Below are positions 9,256-18,549 of a DNA stretch of 64,000 bases, piece by piece. A program made the translations under genes and the position numbers. Source of the DNA: Escherichia hormaechei_A (GTDB taxonomy: Bacteria; Pseudomonadota; Gammaproteobacteria; Enterobacterales; Enterobacteriaceae). The notes beneath the pieces are model-generated. The model was not told the origin of the DNA and did not search any database. It worked only from the letters and a program-made list of their open reading frames with translations. Positions within the stretch are counted from its first letter, which is position 1. Every line of letters begins with the position of its first letter. Location of the stretch: assembly GCA_042434945.1 (NCBI GenBank), contig CP170191.1, positions 3,162,001 to 3,226,000 on the forward strand, read 5' to 3'.

Positions 9256-10006
9256 AGTAATCGCTGGGTGAGAGACCCATTACCCGGCGAAACATTGCCG
9301 TAAAGGCGCTGTGGCTGCCATACCCCAGATCCAGCGCCACGCGTAATACTGGCTGGCCCTGCGCCAGCCGCACCAAGGCTTCCAGCAGTCGCGCCCTTCT
9401 CACCCACTCGCCGTAGCTCAGGCCTGTCTGCTGCTGAAAATGGCGGTTCAGCGTGCGTTCGCTCATCCCCACAATACCTGCGGCCTGGGCGCTGCTCCAG
9501 CTTTCTCCCGGGGCCATTCGAATCTGCTGGCAGAGATGGCGCAGCGCTTCGCTTTCCGGCTCGGGCAGGTGAAACGGCAGTACCGGCATGAGGCGAATTT
9601 CATCGAGGATCAGCTCATAAACACGTTCATCGCGGCTTCCGGGTGCGTAAGATTCAGGAAGCGTAAGGGAGGTCAGGATCAGCTCGCGCAGCAGGGGCGA
9701 GATCTGCACGATCTGGCAGGTCGCCGGGAGATCGGCGCGCGCCAGCGGGTCGATAAACAGCGTGCGGGCAGCAACGTTGCCGGTGATGCGCAAGGCGTGC
9801 TGCGTACCCGCAGGTAGCCAGACGCCGCGACCGGGCGGCACCACCCAGCAGCCGGATGCGGTATCGACCCGCACGACGCCGGTGAGGCTGTGCAGGAGCT
9901 GCGCGCAGTCGTGCTGATGCCACGGCTCGCTGTCGCCATGAGCATAATCATGCGAAAACGGCACAAGCGGGCGATGGGTAAAGGAGAAGGTGGTGGTTGT
10001 CGTCAT
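9242..10006 (-). CDS. AraC-family regulator with N-terminal cupin
   Basis: A 254-residue regulator. I use the internal ATG (MTTTTTFSF); the longest reading frame would start 13 codons upstream inside a REP element. N-terminal cupin (about residues 10-90) with WHQHDCAQLLH and VPPGRGVWLPAGTQHAL; C-terminal double helix-turn-helix (about residues 160-250) with MSERTLNRHFQQQTG and the signature DLGYGSHSAFTAMFRRVMGLSPSDYF. It resembles YbcM/NimR-type AraC regulators. Its 3' end overlaps the leuA-like gene tail to tail, so control of that gene is plausible but unproven. The likely target is unknown. Confidence 0.8.
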   Translation of the reverse strand: MTTTTTFSFTHRPLVPFSHDYAHGDSEPWHQHDCAQLLHSLTGVVRVDTASGCWVVPPGRGVWLPAGTQHALRITGNVAARTLFIDPLARADLPATCQIVQISPLLRELILTSLTLPESYAPGSRDERVYELILDEIRLMPVLPFHLPEPESEALRHLCQQIRMAPGESWSSAQAAGIVGMSERTLNRHFQQQTGLSYGEWVRRARLLEALVRLAQGQPVLRVALDLGYGSHSAFTAMFRRVMGLSPSDYFRND

Positions 10007-10013
10007 CAGGATT

Positions 10014-10043
10014 GTAGGCCCGGTCAGCGAAGCGCCACCGGGC
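10014..10043. repeat. Single REP unit, Enterobacter style
   Basis: gtaggcccggtcagcgaagc and ccaccgggc form a REP-like hairpin between the AraC gene and luxS. It sits at the boundary between diverged and E. coli-like sequence. Confidence 0.7.
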
Positions 10044-10059
10044 ATCCACAGGCACGATA

Positions 10060-10575
10060 CTAGATGTGCAGTTCCTGCAACTTCTCTTTCGGCAGTGCCA
10101 GTTCTTCGTTGCTGTTGATGCGTACGTCACGTTCCAGAATGCTACGCGCAATATCCTGCGCTTCCTGCAACGAGTGCATCTGGTAAGTGCCACACTGGTA
10201 GACGTTCAGTTCCGGGATCTGATTCTGATCCTGCACTTTCAGTACGTCTTCCATTGCCGCTTTCCAGGCATCAGCAACACGCTGCTCATCTGGCGTACCA
10301 ATCAGACTCATATAAAAACCGGTGCGGCAGCCCATTGGCGAGATATCGATAATCTCTACACCATTACCGTTAAGATGGTTACGCATAAAACCAGCAAACA
10401 GGTGCTCCAGGGTATGGATCCCTCTTTCTGGCATCACTTCTTTGTTCGGCACGCAGAAGCGCAGATCGAACACGGTGATTGCGTCGCCATGCGGGGTGTT
10501 CATTGTTTTCGCCACCCGAACTGCAGGCGCTTCCATCCGGGTATGATCGACTGTGAAGCTATCTAACAACGGCAT
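10060..10575 (-). CDS. luxS: LuxS, S-ribosylhomocysteine lyase (AI-2 synthase)
   Basis: Cleaves S-ribosylhomocysteine to homocysteine and DPD, the precursor of autoinducer 2; part of the activated methyl cycle. 171 residues as in E. coli. The metal site is visible: HTLEH (His54, His58) and Cys128 in YQCGTYQM; the catalytic Cys84 is in MGCRTGFYM. The sequence is E. coli-like throughout. It is transcribed away from gshA in the same direction; the sRNA MicA is encoded on the opposite strand in the gap. Confidence 0.98.
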
Positions 10576-10610
10576 TTAGCCACCTCCGGTAATTTTTTTA
10601 AAAATTTTCT

Positions 10611-10637
10611 GAACTCTTTCTTCCCAGGCGAGTCTGA
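10611..10637 (+). promoter_or_regulatory. Sigma-E promoter of micA
   Basis: A -35 GAACTCTTT (10611-10619) and a -10 core TCTGA (10633-10637) fit the sigma-E consensus and lie 6 bases before the MicA start. MicA is a known member of the envelope stress regulon. Confidence 0.8.
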
Positions 10638-10643
10638 GTATAT

Positions 10644-10716
10644 GAAAGACGCGCATTTGTTATCATCATCCCTGAATTCAGAGATGAAATTTTGGCCACT
10701 CACGAGTGGCCTTTTT
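10644..10716 (+). ncRNA. micA: MicA small RNA
   Basis: A 73-base sRNA in the luxS-gshA gap on the opposite strand, as in E. coli. The 5' end GAAAGACGCGCATTTG is the seed that pairs with the ompA translation start. The 3' end is a Rho-independent terminator, GGCCACTCACGAGTGGCC followed by T5. Hfq-dependent repressor of ompA and other porin mRNAs under envelope stress. It matches the E. coli RNA as I recall it. Confidence 0.93.
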
Positions 10717-10724
10717 CTTTTCTG

Positions 10725-12281
10725 TCAGGCGTGTTTTTCCAGCCACACCGCAAACGGTTCGGTATCAGCGGCTTCCATTTCCTGCTGACGGCGTTCAGAC
10801 GCCTCGCGCTCGGCTACAAAATCCTCTTCGCGCAGAATTTCCAGCGGCTCTTCACGCAGCAGATTACGGTACGCTTCAGCAAACGCTTTGCCTGTTCCGC
10901 CAATACCAGTATCAATCATAGACCTTAAGATACGGGCAGAGAAAGTCAGATCGGGATTATCGAAGCAGGCAACCAGTTCATCACACACTTTCTGATACGC
11001 TTCGCCGCCGTTAATGCTATCCAGCGTTTGCGCGACGCGTTTCAGATCGCGGAACAGATCTTTACCCACCTGCGGTAACGGGAACTGTGCGGTTTCGCAG
11101 CCGATACCCAGCGTCAGACCCGGTTTGCGACCTTCGAGGATCACCCGGTTCCAGTTAACGCGCGTACAGGCAAGTTCGCTACTGCTCATTTCCGGTGCAT
11201 CAGCCAGCGCACACCAGACCATAAACAGGTCGAGGAATCGCACCTGCTGTTCATCTACACCAATCGGCGAGAACGGGTTGATGTCCAGCGAACGCACTTC
11301 AATATATTCAATACCGCCACGTAACAGCGCATCAGAAGGCGACTCGCCGCTGCGGGTAACGCGTTTTGGACGAATCGGCGCGTACAGTTCGTTTTCAATC
11401 TGCAGCACGTTGCTGTTGATTTGCAGCCTCTTACCGTCTTTCTCAATACCAATCTTCGCGTACTCTTCCGATGGCGTTTTGATTGCCTGTTTAAGGCCCG
11501 CTACGTACTCGTAAAGATCGTTGAAGGTAATACCAAGATTGCTTTGCGATTTATTGGTATAGCCGAGATCGCTCAAACGAAGAGAGGTCGCATACGGCAG
11601 GTAATACATACCGCACTCGGTTTTCTCAAACGGCAGCGACGTTGGTTTTCCTTGCAGGAAAGAAGAACAAATCGCCGGAGATGCACCAAACAGATAAGGA
11701 ATGACCCAACCGAAACGATAGTAATTGCGGATAACGCGGAAATAGCCCGCAGAAATTTTCTCTTTGGCATCAGCGCCCGAGATATCACCGCACTTCGCTT
11801 GCCAGAATGCCATTGGCAAAGAGAAATTGTAGTGCACGCCGGAAATGGTTTGCATCAGCGCGCCGTAGCGATTTTTCAGCCCTTCACGATACAGCGTTTT
11901 AAAGCGTCCGGTGTTAGAAGTGCCGTACTGTGCCAGTTCGATGTCCTGACCTTCTGCGATGTAGCATGGCATACTTAACGGCCACATCCGCTCATCGCCC
12001 ATATTGCGCGCCGTATAACGATGCAGATCGCGCATAAAGGTCAGCATATGTTCAATATCACCATCCACTGGTGTAATGAATTCCAGCAATGCTTCCGCAA
12101 AATCGGTAGTAATCCATTTGTGCGTCAGTGCGGAACCTAATGCTTCAGGATGACCTGTTGTTGCCAGTGTGCCATCAGCATTAACACGCAAAGTTTCGCG
12201 CTCCAGCCCACGCTGTATCCCCTTTAACGCCTGAGGATGTTTTTCCAGCCAGGCCAGCGCCTGTGATACGTCCGGGATCAA
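10725..12281 (-). CDS. gshA: GshA, glutamate-cysteine ligase
   Basis: First step of glutathione synthesis: ATP-dependent joining of L-glutamate and L-cysteine. 518 residues, the E. coli length. The start is TTG, preceded by GGGAGG; this non-ATG start is known for E. coli gshA. The family core is visible near residues 25-30 (GLERETLRV) and 140-155 (TISGVHYNFSLP). E. coli-like throughout. It is read toward luxS. MicA is encoded just downstream on the other strand. Confidence 0.97.
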   Translation of the reverse strand: MIPDVSQALAWLEKHPQALKGIQRGLERETLRVNADGTLATTGHPEALGSALTHKWITTDFAEALLEFITPVDGDIEHMLTFMRDLHRYTARNMGDERMWPLSMPCYIAEGQDIELAQYGTSNTGRFKTLYREGLKNRYGALMQTISGVHYNFSLPMAFWQAKCGDISGADAKEKISAGYFRVIRNYYRFGWVIPYLFGASPAICSSFLQGKPTSLPFEKTECGMYYLPYATSLRLSDLGYTNKSQSNLGITFNDLYEYVAGLKQAIKTPSEEYAKIGIEKDGKRLQINSNVLQIENELYAPIRPKRVTRSGESPSDALLRGGIEYIEVRSLDINPFSPIGVDEQQVRFLDLFMVWCALADAPEMSSSELACTRVNWNRVILEGRKPGLTLGIGCETAQFPLPQVGKDLFRDLKRVAQTLDSINGGEAYQKVCDELVACFDNPDLTFSARILRSMIDTGIGGTGKAFAEAYRNLLREEPLEILREEDFVAEREASERRQQEMEAADTEPFAVWLEKHA

Positions 12282-12353
12282 ATTGACCTCCCGCCTGTCA
12301 AAATCGTTTTAATTAGCATAACTGTAATGGTGACCATATGTGCAGGCCTACAA

Positions 12354-12782
12354 TTAGTGCCACCACATCATGCCCTGAACGGTCGCTGCTGCAACTGCAA
12401 CATAGCGTAACGCTTTACCAAGGCACAAAAAAAAGATTACCGGTCCCCACGAGATGCGCATCCATCCCGCTAACAGACACAGTAAATCGCCAACCACGGG
12501 CATCCAGCTTAATAATAGCGTGACTGCACCATAGCGTTTCAGCCAGCCGGTAGCTTTCTCTTGCCAGCGCGATGTTTTACGCAATGGAAAGAAACGCCCA
12601 AGGATAACGTTAGTTAACCCTCCAAGGCTATTACCCATTGTTGCTGTTAAAACTAAAACCCAGGGATGACTGATCCCGGAAAGCAACATTGCCACCAGCA
12701 CGACTTCGGAGTTGCCGGGTAATAGTGTAGCGCTGAGAAAACTACTGGCAAACAACGAGAAAAGCGATAACGCTTCACTCAC
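12354..12782 (-). CDS. yqaA: YqaA, small DedA-like membrane protein
   Basis: A 142-residue inner-membrane protein with about four hydrophobic segments and the SNARE-associated/DedA-type pattern (LPGNSEVVLV near residues 21-30, GNSLGG near 49-54). Its specific role is unknown. The start codon overlaps the yqaB stop (ATGA), so the pair is translationally coupled. It matches E. coli YqaA. Confidence 0.93.
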   Translation of the reverse strand: MSEALSLFSLFASSFLSATLLPGNSEVVLVAMLLSGISHPWVLVLTATMGNSLGGLTNVILGRFFPLRKTSRWQEKATGWLKRYGAVTLLLSWMPVVGDLLCLLAGWMRISWGPVIFFLCLGKALRYVAVAAATVQGMMWWH

Positions 12783-13345
12783 AGCAAGCGAACATCCACG
12801 GCGTCCATGCCTGCTGCACGGGCCGCCTGAATACCGAAATCGGCATCTTCAAAGACCACACACTGCGTCGGTTGCACGCCCATACGCTGCGCGCACAACA
12901 AAAATGTGTCTGGCGCGGGTTTATGGTGTTTGACGTGATCGGCAGCGACGACGGCGTCAAAATAATGGCGTAATCCCAGGTGCGCCAGCAATGCCTCAGC
13001 GATGGCGCTTTCATTCCCCGTTCCTACAGCCATTGGGCGACGACCATGCCAACTTTTCACCACATCAACAAGAGGAAGCGGTTCGACGCTATCCAGCAGC
13101 ATACTTCTTACTGCTTCTGTTTTTTCACGCGCTAACGCATGCGGGTCGAGATCGGCCTGATTCAGCTCAATAATTGCCTGAGCAATACGCCAGGTGGGCG
13201 ATCCATTAAGCGCAATCATCGCCTGAATATCGTACTGAAGACCGTAGTGCCCTAATACTTCGCGCCACGCTTTACGGTGCGTAGGCTCCGTATCCAGGAT
13301 TGTGCCATCCATATCAAAAATTAAACCTGCATAACGCTCGTACAT
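12779..13345 (-). CDS. yqaB: YqaB, HAD-type fructose-1-phosphatase
   Basis: A 188-residue HAD phosphatase. Motif I is DMDGTILD (residues 11-18, nucleophile Asp11), motif II GTGNE, motif III lysine in HHKPAPD, and motif IV FEDADFG. E. coli YqaB dephosphorylates fructose-1-phosphate and 6-phosphogluconate in vitro. First gene of a yqaB-yqaA pair downstream of the tRNA cluster. E. coli-like. Confidence 0.95.
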   Translation of the reverse strand: MYERYAGLIFDMDGTILDTEPTHRKAWREVLGHYGLQYDIQAMIALNGSPTWRIAQAIIELNQADLDPHALAREKTEAVRSMLLDSVEPLPLVDVVKSWHGRRPMAVGTGNESAIAEALLAHLGLRHYFDAVVAADHVKHHKPAPDTFLLCAQRMGVQPTQCVVFEDADFGIQAARAAGMDAVDVRLL

Positions 13346-13492
13346 GGTCTTCTCGCAAGTCGAAAAATATGACGCTACTTTAGCGTAATTGCTTGATTTT
13401 GTCGCTGATGGCGAAGGAGAAGAAAATTCAGGAAATGGATAAAGGAGTTATTTAGAAATGAGATATTTTTGAAGGAAATTTTTTGGAGAAGA

Positions 13493-13612
13493 TGGTGCAT
13501 CCGGGAGGATGACTCACTGACGTTCGCCCTTCGGGCCGTTGCTGGCGCAACGTTATCCTTCCTGGTGCCTGCGGTTAATACCGCTATCTCTTCGATACCT
13601 TCATTGCTGAAG
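13493..13612 (-). repeat. tRNA spacer repeat, unit 1, with tRNA 3' end remnant
   Basis: A roughly 120-base unit that starts with 18 bases identical to the tRNA-Arg 3' end (tggtgcatccgggaggat) and then runs through a hairpin (cgcccttcgggccgttgctgg) to cttcattgctgaag. The same unit occurs at 13766 and 14181. In transcript direction each unit follows a tRNA-Arg copy. It resembles the tRNA-tail repeats (rtT) of the E. coli tyrT operon. Confidence 0.75.
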
Positions 13613-13625
13613 GTTACGGAGAATA

Positions 13626-13702
13626 TGGTGCATCCGGGAGGATTCGAACCTCCGACCGCTCGGTTCGTAGCCGAGTACTCTATCCAGCTGAGCTACGGAT
13701 GC
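13626..13702 (-). tRNA. argQ: tRNA-Arg(ACG), copy 1
   Basis: A complete 77-base tRNA with encoded CCA: GCATCCGTAGCTCAGCTGGA at the 5' end, anticodon loop CTACGAA (anticodon ACG), T-loop GGTTCGAATCC, ending GGATGCACCA. One of four identical copies; the E. coli cluster is argQ-argZ-argY-argV and the symbol is assigned by position only. Confidence 0.96.
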
Positions 13703-13765
13703 ATCGGGAAAACTTATTCTACTGCTGATATTGATACCGCTACTAAAGCCATATCAATTAAGAGA

Positions 13766-13886
13766 TGGTGCATCCGGGAGGATTACTCGCCTTGCGGCTC
13801 GCCCTTCGGGCCGTTGCTAAAGCAACGTTATCATCCCTAGTGCCTGCGGTTAATTCCGCTACCTCTTCGATACCTTCATTGCTGAA
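13766..13886 (-). repeat. tRNA spacer repeat, unit 2
   Basis: The second copy of the spacer unit: 19 bases of tRNA-Arg 3' end, then tactcgccttgcggctcgcc, the same GC hairpin and cttcattgctgaag. It ends 14 bases before tRNA copy 2 on the plus strand. Confidence 0.75.
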
Positions 13887-13900
13887 GATTTCGGAGAATA

Positions 13901-13977
13901 TGGTGCATCCGGGAGGATTCGAACCTCCGACCGCTCGGTTCGTAGCCGAGTACTCTATCCAGCTGAGCTACGGATGC
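13901..13977 (-). tRNA. argZ: tRNA-Arg(ACG), copy 2
   Basis: 77 bases, identical to copy 1, anticodon ACG, CCA encoded. Symbol by position in the E. coli-type cluster. Confidence 0.96.
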
Positions 13978-14039
13978 ATCGGGAAATTTATTTTACTGCT
14001 GATATTGATACCGCTACTAAAGCCATATCAAGTAAGAGA

Positions 14040-14116
14040 TGGTGCATCCGGGAGGATTCGAACCTCCGACCGCTCGGTTCGTAGCCGAGTACTCTATCCA
14101 GCTGAGCTACGGATGC
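14040..14116 (-). tRNA. argY: tRNA-Arg(ACG), copy 3
   Basis: 77 bases, identical to copy 1. The spacer to copy 2 is a short 62-base one, without the long repeat unit. Symbol by position. Confidence 0.96.
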
Positions 14117-14180
14117 ATCGGGAAACTTACTTTACTGCAGATTTTTTGATACCGCTACTAAAGCCGTATCAAGTAAGAGA

Positions 14181-14302
14181 TGGTGCATCCGGGAGGATTA
14201 CTCGCCTTGCGGCTCGCCCTTCGGGCCGTTGCTAAAGCAACGTTATCCTCCCTGGTGCCTGCGGTTATTACCGCCACCTCTTCCATACCTTCATCGCTGA
14301 AA
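14181..14302 (-). repeat. tRNA spacer repeat, unit 3
   Basis: The third copy of the spacer unit, starting with 19 bases of tRNA-Arg 3' end. It differs from unit 2 at only a few positions near its right end (ccgccacctcttccatacct). Confidence 0.75.
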
Positions 14303-14314
14303 GTACGTAGAATA

Positions 14315-14391
14315 TGGTGCATCCGGGAGGATTCGAACCTCCGACCGCTCGGTTCGTAGCCGAGTACTCTATCCAGCTGAGCTACGGATGC
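14315..14391 (-). tRNA. argV: tRNA-Arg(ACG), copy 4
   Basis: 77 bases, identical to the other copies. It lies only 3 bases from tRNA-Ser, so all five tRNAs are probably cut from one precursor that starts with the tRNA-Ser. Confidence 0.96.
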
Positions 14392-14394
14392 AAA

Positions 14395-14487
14395 TGGCGG
14401 TGAGGCGGGGATTCGAACCCCGGATGCAGCTTTTGACCGCATACTCCCTTAGCAGGGGAGCGCCTTCAGCCTCTCGGCCACCTCACC
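14395..14487 (-). tRNA. serV: tRNA-Ser(GCT)
   Basis: A 93-base class II tRNA with a long variable arm, 5' GGTGAGGTGGCCGAGAGGCT, anticodon loop CTGCTAA (anticodon GCT, decoding AGC/AGU), T-loop GGTTCGAATCC, 3' CCGCCA. First gene of the serV-argVYZQ transcript, as in E. coli. Confidence 0.96.
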
Positions 14488-14769
14488 ACACGCCTCTTAC
14501 GAGTGCTTCGAAGAACTTGTTTATCGCTCATCGTCGCTGCGTGGCGCACATATTACTTTCTGAGACTTATAAGTCAAACAATTTTTCCTACACTTTTATC
14601 GTTTGCACACTTCACGTTCAATTAGTCTGTAAAAACGTCAAAAAGAGTGTTTTATCAACAGAAGAATGGAGGTCTGACAGATAGTAGTAATGCAAAAAAA
14701 TGGAGACTTAAGTTGAATGAACGGGAGTAAAGCGAAAAGACTATAGAGTGAAGGAGAAATTTTGAGGGT
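14488..14769. other. Intergenic stretch between csrA and the tRNA cluster
   Basis: I see no gene here. On the minus strand this stretch should hold the serV promoter; the GC-rich run next to the tRNA (cgcagcgacgatgagcgata on the minus strand) resembles a stringent discriminator, but I cannot fix the -10 and -35 boxes. The csrA terminator lies at its right edge. Confidence 0.5.
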
Positions 14770-14795
14770 GCGTCTCACCGATAAAGATGAGACGC
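14770..14795 (-). terminator. csrA terminator hairpin
   Basis: GCGTCTCA pairs with TGAGACGC around a 10-base loop, directly after the csrA stop codon; the following minus-strand sequence is only moderately T-rich. Confidence 0.6.
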
Positions 14796-14802
14796 GGAAA
14801 GA

Positions 14803-14988
14803 TTAGTAACTGGACTGCTGGGATTTTTCAGCCTGGATACGCTGGTAGATCTCTTCACGGTGAACAGAAACTTCCTTCGGGGCATTTACGCCAATACGTA
14901 CCTGGTTGCCCTTTACCCCTAAAACTGTCACGGTGACCTCATCCCCAATCATGAGGGTCTCACCAACTCGACGAGTCAGAATCAGCAT
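14803..14988 (-). CDS. csrA: CsrA, carbon storage regulator RNA-binding protein
   Basis: A 61-residue dimeric RNA-binding protein that binds GGA motifs in mRNA leaders and controls glycogen, motility and biofilm genes; antagonised by CsrB/CsrC. The RNA-binding residues Leu4 and Arg44 (in [11 protein letters not shown]) are present. The Shine-Dalgarno AAGGAG itself contains GGA. It matches the E. coli protein exactly as I recall it, including the C-terminal EKSQQSSY. Confidence 0.98.
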
Positions 14989-15222
14989 TCTTTGCTCCTT
15001 GAAAGATTAAAAGAGTCGGGTCTCTCTGTATCCCGGCATTATCCATCATATAACGCCAAAAAGTAAGCAATGACAAACACATTACATCTAAGCAGTCATG
15101 GCATTACATTCTGTTAAACCTAAGTTTAGCCGATATACACAACTTCAACCTGACTTTATCGTTGTCGATAGCGTTAATGCGAATGCCGTGAAGCGAGTCC
15201 ACGGCATTGCCTGACGCTTATA

Positions 15223-17853
15223 TTATTGCAATTTCGCGCTGACCCAGCCTTTCACACTGGCTAACGCTGCAGGTAAGGCCGCAGCATCCGTACCACCGGC
15301 TTGCGCCATGTCAGGACGTCCACCACCCTTGCCGCCCACCTGCTGAGCGACCATACCAATCAGTTCCCCTGCTTTCACACGATCTGTGACGTCCTTAGAT
15401 ACGCCTGCAATCAGAGAAACCTTACCTTCGACTACCGTTGCCAGCACGATAATTGTCGACCCCAGCTGATTTTTTAAATCGTCAACCATGGTACGCAACA
15501 TTTTCGGCTCAACACCGCTAAGCTCGCTAACCAACAGCTTAACACCATTAACATCAATTGCCTTACTGGAAAGATTTGCGCTCTCCTGTGCGGCAGCTTG
15601 TTCTTTAAGCTGTTGTAACTCTTTTTCCAGCTGACGCGTACGTTCCAGTACTGAGCGCACTTTATCAGCCAGATTATTGCTATCGCCTTTCAGCAGATGC
15701 GCGACTTCGCTTAAGCGATCGCTGTCTGCATGAACGGTGGCGATAGCACCTTCTCCGGTTACCGCTTCGATACGACGAACGCCTGCAGCAGTACCCGATT
15801 CAGAGATGATGCGGAACAGACCAATATCACCAGTGCGGCTGGCGTGAGTACCGCCACACAACTCGGTAGAGAAATCGCCCATGCTCAGCACGCGTACGCG
15901 CTCATCATACTTCTCGCCGAACAGCGCCATCGCACCTTTCGCTTTCGCCGCTTCGAGATCCATGATGTTGGTTTCGATCGGCAAATTGCGACGAATCTGT
16001 GTGTTCACCAGGTCTTCGACCGCACGAATCTCTTCTGGTTTCATCGCTTCGTTGTGTGAGAAGTCGAAGCGCAGCACCTTGTCGTTAACCAGTGAACCTT
16101 TCTGCGATACATGAGTACCCAGAACCTGGCGCAGCGCAGCGTGCATCAGGTGCGTTGCGGAGTGATTCAGACGAATACGGGCGCGACGAGCCTCATCAAC
16201 ATCAGCCTGCACCGCGTCGCCCACTTTCAGAGAACCCGCAGCAAGTTTACCGATGTGACCAATCGCCTGGCCGTATTTCTGCGTATCTTCCACCGCAAAG
16301 GAGAAGTTAGCGCCTTTCAGTTCGCCTTTATCGCCAACCTGACCGCCGGATTCCGCATAGAATGGCGTTTGATCCAGCACGACCACAGCTTCCTGGCCTG
16401 CATTGATGGCATCAACCGCTTTACCATCAACAAACAGCGCAGTCACTTTGCCGTTCAGTTCCAGATGGTCATAGCCTTTAAATTCAGATGCACTGTCAAC
16501 ACGGATCATTGCGTTGTAATCGGCACCAAAGCCGCTGGCTTCGCGCGCGCGACGACGCTGCTCTTCCATTGCAGCTTCAAAACCAGCTTCGTCAACTTTG
16601 ATGTTGCGCTCACGACAAACATCAGCCGTCAGGTCAACCGGGAAGCCATAGGTGTCGTACAGACGGAAAGCAGTTTCACCATCCAGCGTATCACCAGAAA
16701 GTTTTGCCAGCTCTTCATCCAGCAACGCCAGACCGCGCTCCAGAGTACGAGCAAACTGCTCTTCTTCAGTCTTCAGCACCTGCTCAACCTGCGCCTGCTG
16801 GCGTTTCAGGTCTTCACCCGCAGAGCCCATAACGTCGATCAGCGGACCAACCAGTTTGTAGAAGAAGGTTTCTTTCGCGCCGAGCATATTACCGTGACGC
16901 ACTGCGCGACGAATGATACGACGCAGTACATAACCACGGTTTTCATTGGACGGCATTACGCCATCCGCGATCAGGAACGCACAAGAACGAATGTGGTCAG
17001 CGATTACGCGCAGCGATTTATTGCTCAGATCGGTTGCGCCAGTGACTTTCGCTACCGCCTGGATCAGCGTGCGGAACAGGTCGATGTCATAGTTAGAGTT
17101 AACGTGTTGCAGCACCGCAGCAATACGCTCCAGACCCATACCGGTATCTACAGACGGCTTCGGCAGCGGTTCCATCGTGCCATCGGCCTGGCGGTTGAAC
17201 TGCATGAAGACGATGTTCCAGATCTCAATGTAGCGGTCGCCGTCTTCTTCCGGGCTTCCCGGAGGGCCCCCCCAAATGTGGTCGCCGTGATCGTAGAAGA
17301 TTTCGGTGCACGGGCCGCACGGACCAGTGTCACCCATCTGCCAGAAGTTGTCAGATGCGTATGGCGCACCTTTGTTATCGCCGATGCGAATAATACGTTC
17401 GCGCGGGATCCCTACTTCTTTTTCCCAGATTTCGTAGGCTTCGTCGTCGCTTTCATAGACGGTAACCCACAGACGCTCTTTCGGCAGGGCAAACCATTTT
17501 TCGCTGGTCAGCAGTTCCCATGCAAACTGAATGGCATCGTGTTTGAAATAGTCGCCGAAGCTGAAGTTGCCCAGCATTTCGAAGAAGGTATGGTGACGCG
17601 CGGTGTAACCGACGTTTTCCAGGTCGTTGTGTTTACCACCCGCACGCACGCAGCGTTGGGAAGTGGTAGCGCGGGAATAATTACGCTTGTCGAGCCCAAG
17701 GAACACATCCTTGAACTGGTTCATCCCGGCGTTGGTAAACAACAAAGTTGGGTCGTTATGGGGTACCAGGGAGCTGCTGGCAACTACCTGATGTCCCTTA
17801 CTATGGAAAAAGTCGAGAAACGCCTGACGGATCTCAGCGGTGCTCTTGCTCAT
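15223..17853 (-). CDS. alaS: AlaS, alanyl-tRNA synthetase
   Basis: Charges tRNA-Ala with alanine, 876 residues as in E. coli. Class II catalytic core at about residues 1-440, with the motif 2 region [18 protein letters not shown] and motif 3 near [10 protein letters not shown]. The editing domain carries [10 protein letters not shown] (HxxxH) and CGGTH (CxxxH), which clear mischarged Ser- and Gly-tRNA. The C-terminal DHH-type domain ends in [11 protein letters not shown]. coli AlaS can repress its own transcription. E. coli-like throughout. The very long frame on the opposite strand is a shadow. Confidence 0.98.
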
Positions 17854-17980
17854 AATTATCCTGAAATCAAGCTAACGAAATATCGCCACCAGCTCCAGCG
17901 TGTCTTAACCGCCGGGCTGGTAACTGAAAAGTGGGAATAAGATAAGTTTTCTTGACTGGGAAGTAAAATACCGTATGCGT

Positions 17981-18481
17981 TCAGTCGGCAAAATTTCGCC
18001 AAATCTCCTGGATATCTTCCATCAGATAGCCACGATAGAGCAGAAAACGCTGGATCTTAACTTTTTCTGAAAAGACAGTTGGCAAAGGTTCGCCATATTT
18101 TCGCGTCGCCTGATCGCGCGCCAGTGCGCACCAGTCGATGTCACATTCACGCATCGCTTTTTCTGTCGCTTCGCGGGAAATACCTTTCTGATTCAGTTCC
18201 TGGCGAATACGCGCAGGTCCATAACCTTTGCGGCTACGGCTGGCGATAAAGCGCGCAACAAATCGGCTGTCATCGAGATAGCCATGTTCATGGCACCAGG
18301 CAATAACGCGCTCGTAATCTTCTGCCGTAGCATCAATCTCTTCTGGGCCATTTTTGCCCATAATCGGTGCCGCGAGTTTACGTCGCAGTTCTTGCTCACT
18401 GTGATCGCGCACCGCCAGAATGCGTACCGCACGATCCAACAGGCGAGCATATGCCGGGCGACGGGATGTTGATTCTGTCAT
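17981..18481 (-). CDS. recX: RecX, RecA inhibitor
   Basis: A 166-residue three-helix-repeat protein that binds in the RecA filament groove and limits its growth. Typical features: an early RLLDRAVRILAVRDHSEQELRRKL repeat, and GYLDDSRFVARFIASRSRKGYGPARIRQELNQKGI (both split here as residue runs near 12-35 and 65-100). It lies 68 bases after recA beyond a terminator, so it is made by read-through, as in E. coli. Confidence 0.96.
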   Translation of the reverse strand: MTESTSRRPAYARLLDRAVRILAVRDHSEQELRRKLAAPIMGKNGPEEIDATAEDYERVIAWCHEHGYLDDSRFVARFIASRSRKGYGPARIRQELNQKGISREATEKAMRECDIDWCALARDQATRKYGEPLPTVFSEKVKIQRFLLYRGYLMEDIQEIWRNFAD

Positions 18482-18509
18482 GGCATATCCTTACAACTTA
18501 AAAAAGCAA

Positions 18510-18531
18510 AAGGGCCGCAGATGCGACCCTT
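18510..18531 (-). terminator. recA terminator
   Basis: On the minus strand AAGGGTCGC-atct-GCGGCCCTT is followed by TTGCTTTTTT. This leaky terminator between recA and recX limits recX expression in E. coli. Confidence 0.8.
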
Positions 18532-18549
18532 GTGTATCAAACAAGACGA

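Noticed and set aside
13469..14235. Overlapping frames in the tRNA cluster, and the impression of a CRISPR-like repeat array
   Set aside because: The frames are made of tRNA sequence read through; the repeats are whole tRNAs and 120-base spacer units, not short direct repeats with unique spacers.
16111..17940. A 609-codon frame on the plus strand opposite alaS
   Set aside because: It lies entirely antisense to a perfect alaS gene, has no recognisable domain or good start, and has the His/Arg/Gln-rich composition of shadow frames.
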